DNA of 41,098 nucleotides, from NCBI GenBank assembly GCA_016901395.1, contig JAEAMQ010000079.1, forward strand, positions 1 through 41,098, in the 5' to 3' direction. The position numbers and the translations under genes are program-made. The notes under the pieces were generated by a model that ran no database searches, was not told the origin of the DNA, and saw only the letters and a program-made list of their open reading frames with translations. The stretch's first letter is position 1. Each line of letters opens with the position of its first letter. The stretch is from Prevotella sp. (lineage in GTDB: Bacteria; Bacteroidota; Bacteroidia; Bacteroidales; Bacteroidaceae). Positions 1 through 8,294 of the stretch are shown here, piece by piece.

Positions 1-249
1 CCTTACCCCTCCCCCGTAGGGAGAGGAGTGATATGTCTGAAAGTTGTTTTACGATGACAAGAATTAAGATGGCTTTTGGGGAGCATGCACGGGCATGTCC
101 CCTGCAGAGTGGATACAATTGTCGCGCGATAGCTCCATAAAGCAAGCATTATCCTCCCCTCACTACGGGGGGGGAGGGGCCGGGGGGAGGCTGTAAACCC
201 TAAAATAGCCCCGTTATTCGGGCACATAGAAATGCTGCAGCCCCCTTAG
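1..249. repeat. REP-like inverted pair, no gene
   Basis: This stretch holds no convincing gene. A C-rich palindromic repeat (core CCCCTCCCCCGTAGGG) lies at about 1-40, and an inverted, slightly diverged copy lies at about 150-200. They bound roughly 110 bp that include a GCATGCACGGGCATG motif seen again near 24960 and 25068. The same repeat family recurs at 13480, 13800, 24265, 24410, 24865, 24975, 25130 and 41040. The arrangement resembles a REPIN (two inverted REP sequences). Its left edge may lie outside the window. Confidence 0.6.
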
Positions 250-1095
250 CTATTGCTCTGCACTTTTCTTTAAAGCCTCTTTCGAGATGCGGCTGGCGAT
301 AGCCTGCGCTCTCTTGTTCACCTCTTTGATATCGTTCTTGCGATAGTAGCTTCGCGATCCGTCGCGGTCAGAAAGCACCAGCGAGTCTTCGTCAAGGTAG
401 TCGATGGAACAAGTGTCATAGCTCACGTCTGTATAGCCCACCACTTTGTTCTCATTGTTGTATTTGGGCTTTCCGCTGGTCATGACAAACTTGCCGTTCC
501 AGATATTCCACTTTACAAAGTAGCCGAGGGGAGGATAAACCACCGGACTTTCGTCGGCCAGTGTGCTCACCTGCTGTACATACCCCACGCTGGAGGCTTC
601 CCATTGGCGTTTGAGCCAGAACCCGTATTCGCGCGGAATGAGGAACGTTTGCTTCAGGGAGTCAGGCATGTTGCGCATCAATCGGCTCTGAAGTTTCTTG
701 CTCATCTTGTCATAGTCGCGCATTTTCGGCATGACAATATAGCACCAGATGCCTTTTAGTTGGTCAAGATCCACTACGAGGTCGGCCACTTTCTTGTCTT
801 GCTTGTTAAGCACAAGCCCTATCCAGTCGCCGGTTTTTATTTTTCCCAGCACCTTGTGATTACGCGTGGCATCGATGATGTCATATTTCACGGGGTCACT
901 GCCGTCATTGGGCAGAAGCACAATGACAGAGTCGGTGCATCCTTCACAGGCCAGCCCATAGATAGTGCTGTCGTCTTTCATTCGCAGTTCGTCATTAGAA
1001 TGGCCGTTGGGGCCGCTCTTGAAACGTTGCTCATCCTGACATCCAATGGTCAGTAACAGGGCACTCAGCAATGTGAAAAAGAGTAGTTTCTGCAT
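250..1095 (-). CDS. Lipoprotein of unknown function
   Basis: I do not recognise a family. The product is 281 residues and begins with a lipoprotein signal peptide: a hydrophobic stretch (LLFFTLLSALLLTIG) ends in Cys19, the likely lipidation site, so it should be anchored in the outer or inner membrane. I chose the ATG at 1095 because it gives this clean signal peptide; an upstream in-frame ATG at 1122 would add nine residues and would overlap the promoter box. The body mixes charged and beta-prone stretches with no obvious catalytic motif. It is transcribed away from the carboxylase gene, and a -7 box lies just upstream. Confidence 0.75.
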   Translation of the reverse strand: MQKLLFFTLLSALLLTIGCQDEQRFKSGPNGHSNDELRMKDDSTIYGLACEGCTDSVIVLLPNDGSDPVKYDIIDATRNHKVLGKIKTGDWIGLVLNKQDKKVADLVVDLDQLKGIWCYIVMPKMRDYDKMSKKLQSRLMRNMPDSLKQTFLIPREYGFWLKRQWEASSVGYVQQVSTLADESPVVYPPLGYFVKWNIWNGKFVMTSGKPKYNNENKVVGYTDVSYDTCSIDYLDEDSLVLSDRDGSRSYYRKNDIKEVNKRAQAIASRISKEALKKSAEQ

Positions 1096-1119
1096 CTTTT
1101 GATTGTAATTTTCGTGTTG

Positions 1120-1127
1120 CAAAGATA
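1120..1127 (-). promoter_or_regulatory. -7 promoter box for the lipoprotein gene
   Basis: Read on the minus strand this is TATCTTTG, a full match to the Bacteroidetes -7 consensus TAnnTTTG. It lies 25 bp upstream of the chosen start. No convincing -33 TTTG is visible. Confidence 0.5.
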
Positions 1128-1180
1128 GTTATAAATCATAAAAAAACACCCTGTTGCTCGCTATTTTGGATTTTTTTATC

Positions 1181-1188
1181 TAATTTTG
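1181..1188 (+). promoter_or_regulatory. -7 promoter box for the carboxylase gene
   Basis: TAATTTTG matches the Bacteroidetes -7 consensus and lies about 80 bp upstream of the carboxylase start. A TTG at 1154-1156 is too far (24 bp) to be an ideal -33 element. Confidence 0.45.
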
Positions 1189-1266
1189 CAAGCCTAATAT
1201 ATACCAGCTTTCAGTCTGGCCCCCGTCGGACTGATTCTTTAATTTCGGAAGAAAATACAAGAAATA

Positions 1267-3039
1267 ATGAGCAAGAAAATTCAGTTCAGTCTCATTTACA
1301 GAGACATGTGGCAGAGCTCTGGTAAGTTCCAGCCACGCAAGGACCAACTGGAGCGTATCGCTCCGGTCATTATTGATATGGGATGTTTCGCCCGCGTAGA
1401 GACCAATGGTGGTGCCTTTGAGCAGGTGCAGCTTCTCGCCGGTGAGAACCCCAATGAGGCTGTGCGTGCCTTCTGCAAGCCTTTCAACGAGGCCGGCATC
1501 AAGACCCACATGCTTGACCGTGGTCTGAACGCGCTCCGTATGTATCCTGTGCCTGATGATGTGCGTGCCATGATGTATCGGGTGAAGCACGCTCAGGGTG
1601 TGGATATTCCCCGTATCTTCGATGGTCTGAACGACATTCGCAATATCGCACCGTCTATCCGATGGGCTAAGGAAGCAGGCATGACCCCGCAGGGCACGCT
1701 TTGTATCACCACTTCACCGGTGCACACTTTGGAGTATTACGCCAAGCTCGCCGACGAGGAGATTGAGGCTGGCGCAGAAGAGATTTGCTTGAAGGATATG
1801 GCTGGTATCGGTCAGCCTGCTTTCCTCGGCAAACTCACCAAGATGATCAAGGACAAGCATCCTGAGATTATCATTGAGTATCATGGCCATTCAGGCCCCG
1901 GCCTGTCTATGGCATCTATTCTTGAGGTGTGCCAGAATGGTGCCGATATCATCGATACAGCCATCGAGCCGTTGTCATGGGGTAAGGTTCATCCAGACGT
2001 TATCTCCGTGCAGAGTATGCTGAAGAATGCTGGTTTCGATGTTCCCGAAATCAATATGGGTGCCTATATGAAGGCCCGCGCCATGACACAGGAGTTCATC
2101 GACGATTGGTTGGGCTACTTCATCAACCCTGGCAACAAGATTATGAGCTCACTTCTCTTGGGCTGCGGTCTGCCTGGTGGTATGATGGGTTCGATGATGT
2201 CAGACTTAGGCGGCATCATGGGTGTTATCAACAACCTGCGTACTAAGAAGGGCGAGCCCGAGCTTTCTACCGACGACATGCTCATCAAACTCTTCGACGA
2301 GGTGGCCTACGTATGGCCGCGTGTGGGCTATCCACCATTGGTGACCCCGTTCTCACAATATACCAAGAATATTGCACTCTTCAACCTTCTCACCCTGGAG
2401 CAGGGCAAGGGCCGCTATGTGATGATGGACGACTCCGTTTGGGGTATGATCCTCGGCAAGAGCGGCAAGGTGCCTGGCAAGATCGACGACGAGATTGTGG
2501 CACTGGCCAAGGAGAAAGGTCTGGAGTTTACCGATGCCGACCCGCACACATTGCTCCCCAATGCCCTCGAAGACTTCAAGAAGGAGATGGACGAGAACGG
2601 CTGGGAGTATGGTCAGGACGACGAGGAACTCTGGGAGTTGGCCATGCATCCTGAGCAGTATCGCAACTACAAGAGCGGTCAGGCGAAGAAAAACATGCTG
2701 GCAGACCTGCAGAAAGCCAAGGACGCCAAGCTTGGCGGCAATATGACTCCGGAGCAGTTGGCTGAGTTCAAACATGCCAAGGCCGACGCTATCGTGGCTC
2801 CTGTGAAGGGTCAGATATTCTGGGAGTTCCAGGGCGATGGCGAGGCTGCACCTGCCGTAGAACCGTTTATCGGCAAGGAATACAAGGAAGGTGATGCTTT
2901 CTGTTACATCCAGGCTCCCTGGGGTGAGTTTGTGGAAGTCAAGGCCGACCTTGGTGGCAAGCTGGTGGAAATCAACGGCAAGCAGGGTTCCAAGATTCAG
3001 AAGGGCGACGTGGTTGCCTATATCGAAAGAGAACACTAA
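1267..3039 (+). CDS. Carboxyltransferase-type carboxylase (PycB/OadA-like)
   Basis: The 590-residue protein has the carboxyltransferase (HMGL-like) barrel shared by the oxaloacetate decarboxylase alpha subunit and pyruvate carboxylase subunit B. Metal and active-site landmarks are Asp13 (in RDMWQS), Lys176 (KDMAG, the lysine that is carboxylated in this family) and His206/His208 (YHGHSGPG). A PGGM segment near residue 300 and the conserved PYC/OADA domain follow. The last 85 residues are built like a biotinyl domain, but the attachment motif AMKM is replaced by APWG (550-553), so no biotin lysine is visible. It probably moves a carboxyl group between a 2-oxo acid and biotin carried on another protein; substrate uncertain. 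It is a single gene with its own -7 box. Confidence 0.85.
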   Translation: MSKKIQFSLIYRDMWQSSGKFQPRKDQLERIAPVIIDMGCFARVETNGGAFEQVQLLAGENPNEAVRAFCKPFNEAGIKTHMLDRGLNALRMYPVPDDVRAMMYRVKHAQGVDIPRIFDGLNDIRNIAPSIRWAKEAGMTPQGTLCITTSPVHTLEYYAKLADEEIEAGAEEICLKDMAGIGQPAFLGKLTKMIKDKHPEIIIEYHGHSGPGLSMASILEVCQNGADIIDTAIEPLSWGKVHPDVISVQSMLKNAGFDVPEINMGAYMKARAMTQEFIDDWLGYFINPGNKIMSSLLLGCGLPGGMMGSMMSDLGGIMGVINNLRTKKGEPELSTDDMLIKLFDEVAYVWPRVGYPPLVTPFSQYTKNIALFNLLTLEQGKGRYVMMDDSVWGMILGKSGKVPGKIDDEIVALAKEKGLEFTDADPHTLLPNALEDFKKEMDENGWEYGQDDEELWELAMHPEQYRNYKSGQAKKNMLADLQKAKDAKLGGNMTPEQLAEFKHAKADAIVAPVKGQIFWEFQGDGEAAPAVEPFIGKEYKEGDAFCYIQAPWGEFVEVKADLGGKLVEINGKQGSKIQKGDVVAYIEREH

Positions 3040-3048
3040 GATTTCAGA

Positions 3049-3068
3049 GCATCCCCATCGTGGGATGC
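3049..3068 (+). terminator. Small hairpin after the carboxylase gene
   Basis: GCATCCC and GGGATGC form a 7-bp stem with a 6-nt loop, ten bases after the stop codon. There is no U-run, so it may be a weak terminator or a 3' stabilising hairpin. Confidence 0.3.
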
Positions 3069-3086
3069 ATCACATTATAAGATGAG

Positions 3087-3121
3087 TTCGCCCTCTTCTC
3101 CACGGTGGAGGAGAGGGCGAA
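3087..3121 (+). terminator. Long hairpin between carboxylase and HD gene
   Basis: TTCGCCCTCTTCTCCAC pairs with GTGGAGGAGAGGGCGAA, 17 bases on each side with one G-T pair and a one-base centre. It lies only 12 bp before the next start codon and has no U-run, so it could attenuate or process a shared transcript rather than end it. Confidence 0.4.
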
Positions 3122-3133
3122 TGTGTTAGGATT

Positions 3134-3691
3134 ATGGAGAAACATCAGAACATCGACTGGGTGATGGGCATCATCGATAAATATTATCCCGATGACAACG
3201 AGCTTCGGCGCATATTGCTTACCCACAGCCGCGACGTCGCGGCGCGCGCCCTGCAGATTTGCGACCGTCACCCGGAACTGCATCTCGACCGTCAGTTTGT
3301 GGAGGAAGCGGCGATGCTCCACGACATCGGCATCTTCCTGTGCGATGCGCCGGGCATCGCCTGTCGTGGCTCGGAGCACTATCTGCGGCATGGCATCCTG
3401 GGGGCAGACCTGCTTCGCAAGGAGGGCTATCCGCGCCATGCGCGGGTGTGTGAGCGACATACCGGAGCGGGATTGACCAAGGAGTCTATCATCAGTGAGG
3501 GCCTGCCGTTGCCTCCCGAAGACTTTCTTCCGGAGACTTTGGAGGAGAAGGTGGTTTGCTATGCGGATATTTTCTATGGTAAATCCAATCTCAAGAAGGT
3601 GAAAACGATAGAAAAGGCGGAGCGGAGCATCGCCCGTTTTGGCGAAGACGGGCTGGCACGATTCAAGGAATGGGTGGCGATGTTTGAGTGA
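3134..3691 (+). CDS. HD-domain phosphohydrolase
   Basis: The 185-residue protein carries the HD superfamily signature: His31, the His63-Asp64 doublet (MLHDIG) and Asp145 (YADIFYG), with extra histidines at 82, 86 and 109 that could complete a two-metal site. Such proteins hydrolyse phosphomonoesters or cyclic nucleotides; the substrate cannot be read from the sequence. It is cytoplasmic, with no signal peptide. It follows the carboxylase gene after two hairpins and is followed by lptD after a short gap with its own promoter box, so it may be the last gene of the carboxylase transcript. Confidence 0.8.
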   Translation: MEKHQNIDWVMGIIDKYYPDDNELRRILLTHSRDVAARALQICDRHPELHLDRQFVEEAAMLHDIGIFLCDAPGIACRGSEHYLRHGILGADLLRKEGYPRHARVCERHTGAGLTKESIISEGLPLPPEDFLPETLEEKVVCYADIFYGKSNLKKVKTIEKAERSIARFGEDGLARFKEWVAMFE

Positions 3692-3737
3692 TTACGTTAA
3701 AATTGCGAAAACACTCGGTATTTCACCATTTATTAAG

Positions 3738-3745
3738 TACTTTTG
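3738..3745 (+). promoter_or_regulatory. -7 promoter box for lptD
   Basis: TACTTTTG fits the Bacteroidetes -7 consensus. It ends only 8 bp before the lptD start codon, so the predicted transcript would have almost no 5' leader. Confidence 0.5.
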
Positions 3746-3753
3746 CACATCAA

Positions 3754-6615
3754 ATGAGGACGAAATCTTTCATCATATTATTGCTGTTTGCCATCGCCTT
3801 TGCCATGGCCGCCAGCGACGTGAACATGTTTCCCCGCAAGAAACATCAGGTTGCTGCCGGAGATTCAGTGGGATTGAAAGATTCGTTGAAAAAACTGGAT
3901 TCTGTTGCGTTGTCGGGCGGAATGCTCCGGCCGGATAAAGCTGCTCCCGACACATCGACGATGGATTCGCTCCAGCTGGCCATCTATCATCACAACAAAG
4001 TGGTAGACGATTCCATTCGTTTAGACTCCATCAACAGGAAGAAGAAATCAGGTATTGATGCTCCTGTCAAGTATCAGGCAGACGACTCTCTCATCTATGT
4101 GGCTGCCACAAATACGGCTCATCTCTATGGCTCCTCGCAGGTAGACTATGAGAAGATGAATCTGAAGAGCGACAAGATTTACATGAGTCTCGACAGCAGT
4201 CTGGTGCATGCCACCGGCTCCAAAGACTCCACGGAGAAGGGAGGCATCAAGGGCCGTCCGGTCTTCACGATGGGAGCAGACAAGTATGACACCGACACGA
4301 TGGCCTTTAACTTTAAGACCAAGAAGGGACTTGTGCAGAATGCTTACACCCAGCAGGAGGACGGTTATCTCACGAGTCAGATTTCCAAGCGCAACGACAA
4401 CGGTGATGTCTATCTTTCACATGGTCGTTACACCACCTGCGACCATGAGCATCCTGACTTTTATATCGCCTTGTCACGTGCCAAGGTGCGACCTGGCCGC
4501 GACGTGGTTTTTGGTCCGGCATACCTCGTGGTGGCCGATGTGCCACTGCCTTTGGCCATTCCTTACGGCTTTTTCCCATTCACCAAGAGTTATTCCAGTG
4601 GCTTTATCATGCCTACCTACGGCGATGAGAGCAGCCGCGGCTTCTATCTCCGTGACGGAGGATATTACTTTGCAATGAGTGATAAATGGGACTTGAAACT
4701 CCTCGGAGAAATTTACACCAAGGGATCATGGGGATTTTCTGTGGCATCCAACTATCGCAAACGTTATAAGTACAGCGGCTCGCTCTATTTCAGTCTGCAA
4801 AACACCAAGACCGGCGACAAGGGAATGCCCGACTATGTTGAGCAGCAGAGTTTCAAGCTTCAGTGGAGCCATCGGCAGGATTCCAAGGCCAACCCGTTCA
4901 GCTCTCTCTCTGCCAGCGTGAACTTTGCGTCATCGAGTTATGAGCGCAACAACCTCACAAGTATGTACAACCCGCAGACCATCACACAGTCTACACGTAC
5001 ATCTTCGGTAAGCTGGAGCACCACATTCTCCAGCATCGGACTCTCGCTCAGTTCTACGGCCAACCTTTCCCAGAACATGCGCGACTCGTCTATCTCAATG
5101 TCTTTGCCCGACTTGAATATCTCTATAAGCCGTTTTTATCCTTTCCGCCGTAAGCATCAGGTGGGCAACGAGAGGTGGTACGAGAAGATTTCCATGAGTT
5201 ATACCGGTCAGCTTAGCAACTCGATCAGTACCAAAGAGGATAAACTTCTCCACTCCAATCTTATCAAAGACTGGAGTAATGGTATGCAGCACAGCATACC
5301 GGTGAGTGCCAATTTCACGTTGATGAAATACATCAACATCACCCCTTCGTTTAATTTCACCGACCGAATGACAACGAGCAAGATAACCCGCTCATGGGAT
5401 AAGGTGAACCAGACGGAGGTGGCCGACACCACATACGGCTTCCACAACATCTACAACTGGAACATGAGCGTGTCTGCCAGCACCAAACTCTATGGTATAT
5501 TCATCCCCAACCGCAAACTCTTTGGCGATAAGGTCATTGCCGTGCGTCATGTCTTCACACCTCAGGTGAGTTTCAGTTATGCGCCCGACTTCGGTTCGTC
5601 GCGCTACGGATATTATCAGACTTATCAGAAGACCGATGCCGATGGCAATGTTTCGTTGGTCGAGTATTCTCCCTATTCCAACAGCCTCTATGGCGTTCCC
5701 AGCAAGGGTCGCACAGGAAGTGTGTCATGGGACGTGAGCAACAACATTGAGATGAAAGTCAAGAGCGATAAGGATTCCACTGGTTTCAAGAAGATCAGTA
5801 TCATTGATGAGCTTGGTGCCTCAATGTCTTATAATATGGCTGCCAGCACCCATCAGTGGAGCGACCTCTCCATGCGTCTTCGTCTGAAGTGGTGGAAAAA
5901 CTATACGTTCAACCTCAATGCGGTCTTCGCCACCTACGCCTATGAGCTCGACGAGGATGGAACCCCTTATATCGGCAACCACACAGAGTGGGGACGTGGC
6001 CGTTTCGGTCGCTTCCAGGGCATGTCCCAGAATATTTCATACACGCTCAATCCTGAGAAAATAAAGAAACTTTTCGGTGGTGGTGACGATGAAACAGACC
6101 GCAAGAAGAAAGGCGATGACGACGAAGGAGTAGACCCCAAGATAGAAAGCAATGTTGACGAGACGATGATAGAGGGTCAGCGTGGGGCCAAGAAGAATTC
6201 GGGTGGTGGCAAGGCTACGACCGACGAAGATGGTTATATGAGTTTCTCCATGCCCTGGTCGCTCACCTTCGGCTATGGCATCACCATGCGTGAGAATACC
6301 AGCGGGACGTTTAATACGAAAACCATGCGCTATCCCTACAAATTCTCCCAGACCTTAAACTGTAGCGGAAACCTGCGTATCAGCGACGGATGGAACATCA
6401 GTTTCTCCAGTGGCTATGACTTCGAAAACCACAAAATGTCGATGACCACGGCCTCACTCCAGCGCGACTTGCACTGTTTCAATATGAGTTGCTCGGTCGT
6501 TCTGGCCCCCTATACGAGCTACAACTTCTCGTTCCGATGCAATGCTTCGACCCTCACCGATGCTTTGAAATATGACAAACGCAGCGGATACAGCAACGCC
6601 GTGCAGTGGTATTAG
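3754..6615 (+). CDS. lptD: LptD-like LPS assembly outer-membrane protein
   Basis: The 953-residue protein resembles the Bacteroidetes LptD family, which inserts lipopolysaccharide into the outer leaflet of the outer membrane. The ATG at 3754 is preferred because it starts a signal peptide (MRTKSFIILLLFAIAFAMA); the longer reading from 3688 overlaps the HD gene. An N-terminal OstA-like periplasmic region (about residues 90-190 of the short form) is followed by the family-typical YTTCDHEHPDFY stretch and then a long beta-barrel rich in alternating aromatic residues. Near residue 780-830 there is a highly charged, low-complexity Asp/Lys/Gly loop, probably a surface or periplasmic loop. The C-terminus ends in aromatic residues (QWY), usual for barrels. 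It appears to be a single-gene transcription unit. Confidence 0.85.
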   Translation: MRTKSFIILLLFAIAFAMAASDVNMFPRKKHQVAAGDSVGLKDSLKKLDSVALSGGMLRPDKAAPDTSTMDSLQLAIYHHNKVVDDSIRLDSINRKKKSGIDAPVKYQADDSLIYVAATNTAHLYGSSQVDYEKMNLKSDKIYMSLDSSLVHATGSKDSTEKGGIKGRPVFTMGADKYDTDTMAFNFKTKKGLVQNAYTQQEDGYLTSQISKRNDNGDVYLSHGRYTTCDHEHPDFYIALSRAKVRPGRDVVFGPAYLVVADVPLPLAIPYGFFPFTKSYSSGFIMPTYGDESSRGFYLRDGGYYFAMSDKWDLKLLGEIYTKGSWGFSVASNYRKRYKYSGSLYFSLQNTKTGDKGMPDYVEQQSFKLQWSHRQDSKANPFSSLSASVNFASSSYERNNLTSMYNPQTITQSTRTSSVSWSTTFSSIGLSLSSTANLSQNMRDSSISMSLPDLNISISRFYPFRRKHQVGNERWYEKISMSYTGQLSNSISTKEDKLLHSNLIKDWSNGMQHSIPVSANFTLMKYINITPSFNFTDRMTTSKITRSWDKVNQTEVADTTYGFHNIYNWNMSVSASTKLYGIFIPNRKLFGDKVIAVRHVFTPQVSFSYAPDFGSSRYGYYQTYQKTDADGNVSLVEYSPYSNSLYGVPSKGRTGSVSWDVSNNIEMKVKSDKDSTGFKKISIIDELGASMSYNMAASTHQWSDLSMRLRLKWWKNYTFNLNAVFATYAYELDEDGTPYIGNHTEWGRGRFGRFQGMSQNISYTLNPEKIKKLFGGGDDETDRKKKGDDDEGVDPKIESNVDETMIEGQRGAKKNSGGGKATTDEDGYMSFSMPWSLTFGYGITMRENTSGTFNTKTMRYPYKFSQTLNCSGNLRISDGWNISFSSGYDFENHKMSMTTASLQRDLHCFNMSCSVVLAPYTSYNFSFRCNASTLTDALKYDKRSGYSNAVQWY

Positions 6616-6785
6616 GAGACCCTCCCGACCTCCCTGTAGGGAGGAGAGTGCCTATCGAAGGAGGGAGGAAATGATGGAAAGGAGAGGAGAAAAATGAGAG
6701 GAATGAGGAATTTGTAAGAGATGAAAGGAACGATAGTACAGGATAAGATTACCAATCAACAGTTTTTTTACAGCAGACAGCAAGG
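6616..6785. repeat. Degenerate REP copy and purine-rich gap
   Basis: A diverged copy of the C-rich palindrome (CTCCCTGTAGGGAGGAGAG) sits at about 6625-6650, directly after the lptD stop, where it may act as a terminator hairpin. The next 70 bases are almost all purines. No gene is visible. Confidence 0.4.
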
Positions 6786-7958
6786 ATGAAGAATCAGACC
6801 CAAGCCATACATTTGCCCTATGTGCGCCGCGATGCCTTCGACGCACTGAGTATGCCCGTCTACAATGCCGTGGCATACGAATTTGACGACGCTCAGACCA
6901 TGAGCGATGCCTTCTGCAGTCGCATCGATGCCCCTGACTACGGGCGATGCGAAAACCCCACAACCCGATATTTCGAAGAACGTGTCAAGGCTGTGACAGG
7001 GGCCTCGGCGGTCATTGCTTTCAACAGCGGCATGGCGGCCATCAGCAATACCCTCATCGCGCTCACGTCGCAAGGTAAGAATGTGGTGACTTCGCGCCAC
7101 CTCTTTGGCAACTCTTACGCGCTGCTCACCCACACCCTGCGGAAGTTTGGTGTGGAAGCACGACTGGGCGATCTGACCAATGTCGACGAAGTGGCAAGCA
7201 TGGTCGACGACAACACGTGTTGCATCTTCCTGGAGATATTGACCAATCCTCAGATGGAAGTGGCCGACCTTCGGGCGCTCGCCAAGATAGCCCACGCCCA
7301 CCAGATACCCCTCGTTGCCGACACCACCACCATCCCCTTCACGAAGTTCAGCAGCCACAAGCTTGGTGTAGACATAGAGGTTGTATCGAGCACGAAGTAT
7401 ATCAGCGGCGGCGCTACGTCGCTCGGCGGACTCGTCATCGACTACGGAACGACCGCGGGTTTTGCCGACACGATGAAAAATGAGATGCTTTTCAATCTCG
7501 GGGCTTACATGAATCCGAACACGGCCTTCATGCAGACGATGGGTCTGGAGACGCTCGATGCCCGCTATCGGGTACAGTCTGCCAACGCGCTGGAGCTGGC
7601 CACGCGACTGCAATCGCTGCCTGTCATCAAGCGCGTGAACTATGTAGGCCTGCCCGACAACCCCTATCACGACCTTGCCCGCTCACAGTTTGGCGACACC
7701 GCCGGTGCGATGGTCTGCATCGATCTGGAGAGCAAGGAAGCTTGTTTCCATTTCATCAACCGTCTGCAGCTCGTCCATCGTGCCACCAATCTGTTTGACA
7801 ACCGTACCCTCGCCATCCATCCCGCCAGCACTATCTTTGGCCTTTACACCGACGAGGAGCGGCAATCGATGGACATTCTCGATACCACGGTGCGCCTAAG
7901 CATTGGACTTGAGGATGTGGAGGATGTGTTTGAGGATGTGAAACAGGCACTCCGCTAA
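6786..7958 (+). CDS. Cys/Met metabolism PLP enzyme (CGS/OAHS/MGL family)
   Basis: This 390-residue protein belongs to the cystathionine gamma-synthase/O-acetylhomoserine sulfhydrylase/methionine gamma-lyase family of PLP enzymes. Visible landmarks are Tyr52 and Arg54 in DYGRCENPTT (phosphate contact from the neighbouring subunit), the SGMAAI loop (81-86), FLEILTNP (148-155), Asp179, which would hold the pyridine nitrogen, and Lys204 in SSTKYISGG, the PLP lysine. The family makes or breaks C-S bonds of homocysteine-type substrates. The exact reaction is not decidable here, but the next gene is a PatB/MalY-type C-S lyase, which favours a transsulfuration pair. It is cytoplasmic. Confidence 0.8.
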   Translation: MKNQTQAIHLPYVRRDAFDALSMPVYNAVAYEFDDAQTMSDAFCSRIDAPDYGRCENPTTRYFEERVKAVTGASAVIAFNSGMAAISNTLIALTSQGKNVVTSRHLFGNSYALLTHTLRKFGVEARLGDLTNVDEVASMVDDNTCCIFLEILTNPQMEVADLRALAKIAHAHQIPLVADTTTIPFTKFSSHKLGVDIEVVSSTKYISGGATSLGGLVIDYGTTAGFADTMKNEMLFNLGAYMNPNTAFMQTMGLETLDARYRVQSANALELATRLQSLPVIKRVNYVGLPDNPYHDLARSQFGDTAGAMVCIDLESKEACFHFINRLQLVHRATNLFDNRTLAIHPASTIFGLYTDEERQSMDILDTTVRLSIGLEDVEDVFEDVKQALR

Positions 7959-8279
7959 GGGCCTCCCCAAGCCCCTCCAAAGGAGGGGGTGTTGGATTAC
8001 CAAAACTGTCGCGATTGATCATGGGTTATTCTATAATTTTAGGTTATTCAATGCTCATCTTAAAATCACTCACAAGCCTATCCAACATCACCATCTTATA
8101 AATGTAATTTTCCAATCATTGAAATAGTACAAAGACAATATTATAATTTATAATTATTAAAACCCCATCTTAAAATCCCTCCCAAGCCCACCCAACATCA
8201 CCTTATTTTATATAGGTAATCCACCCCCCCCCTCCTTTGGAGGGGCTTGGGGAGGCCCTTAGAGTTGTTTGGGGAGGCC
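7957..8279. repeat. REPIN-like element with about 45-bp inverted ends
   Basis: The gap between the two PLP genes is a repeat element. The left end (about 7957-7998) contains GCCCCTCCAAAGGAGGGGG and reads out to GGATTACC. The right end (about 8212-8279) is its inverse, beginning GGTAATCC. Inside, a roughly 45-bp direct repeat starting CATCTTAAAATC occurs at 8055 and again at 8164. The same end sequence occurs twice, inverted, inside mfd. No gene is visible here. The right end lies only 16 bp before the next start codon. Confidence 0.65.
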
Positions 8280-8294
8280 CTACTTTTTCTGCTT

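Noticed and set aside
3..227. Minus-strand 74-residue frame at the window start
   Set aside because: Its ends are translations of the REP repeat (TPLPTGEG), with no domain and no promoter.
2353..3036. Long minus-strand frame (227 residues) opposite the carboxylase gene
   Set aside because: It is antisense to a well-supported conserved gene and has no recognisable features; several similar shadows exist opposite other GC-rich genes.
8247..8294. Extended start of the PatB-like gene
   Set aside because: The extra 16 residues are encoded partly by the REPIN end; the family start matches the ATG at 8295.
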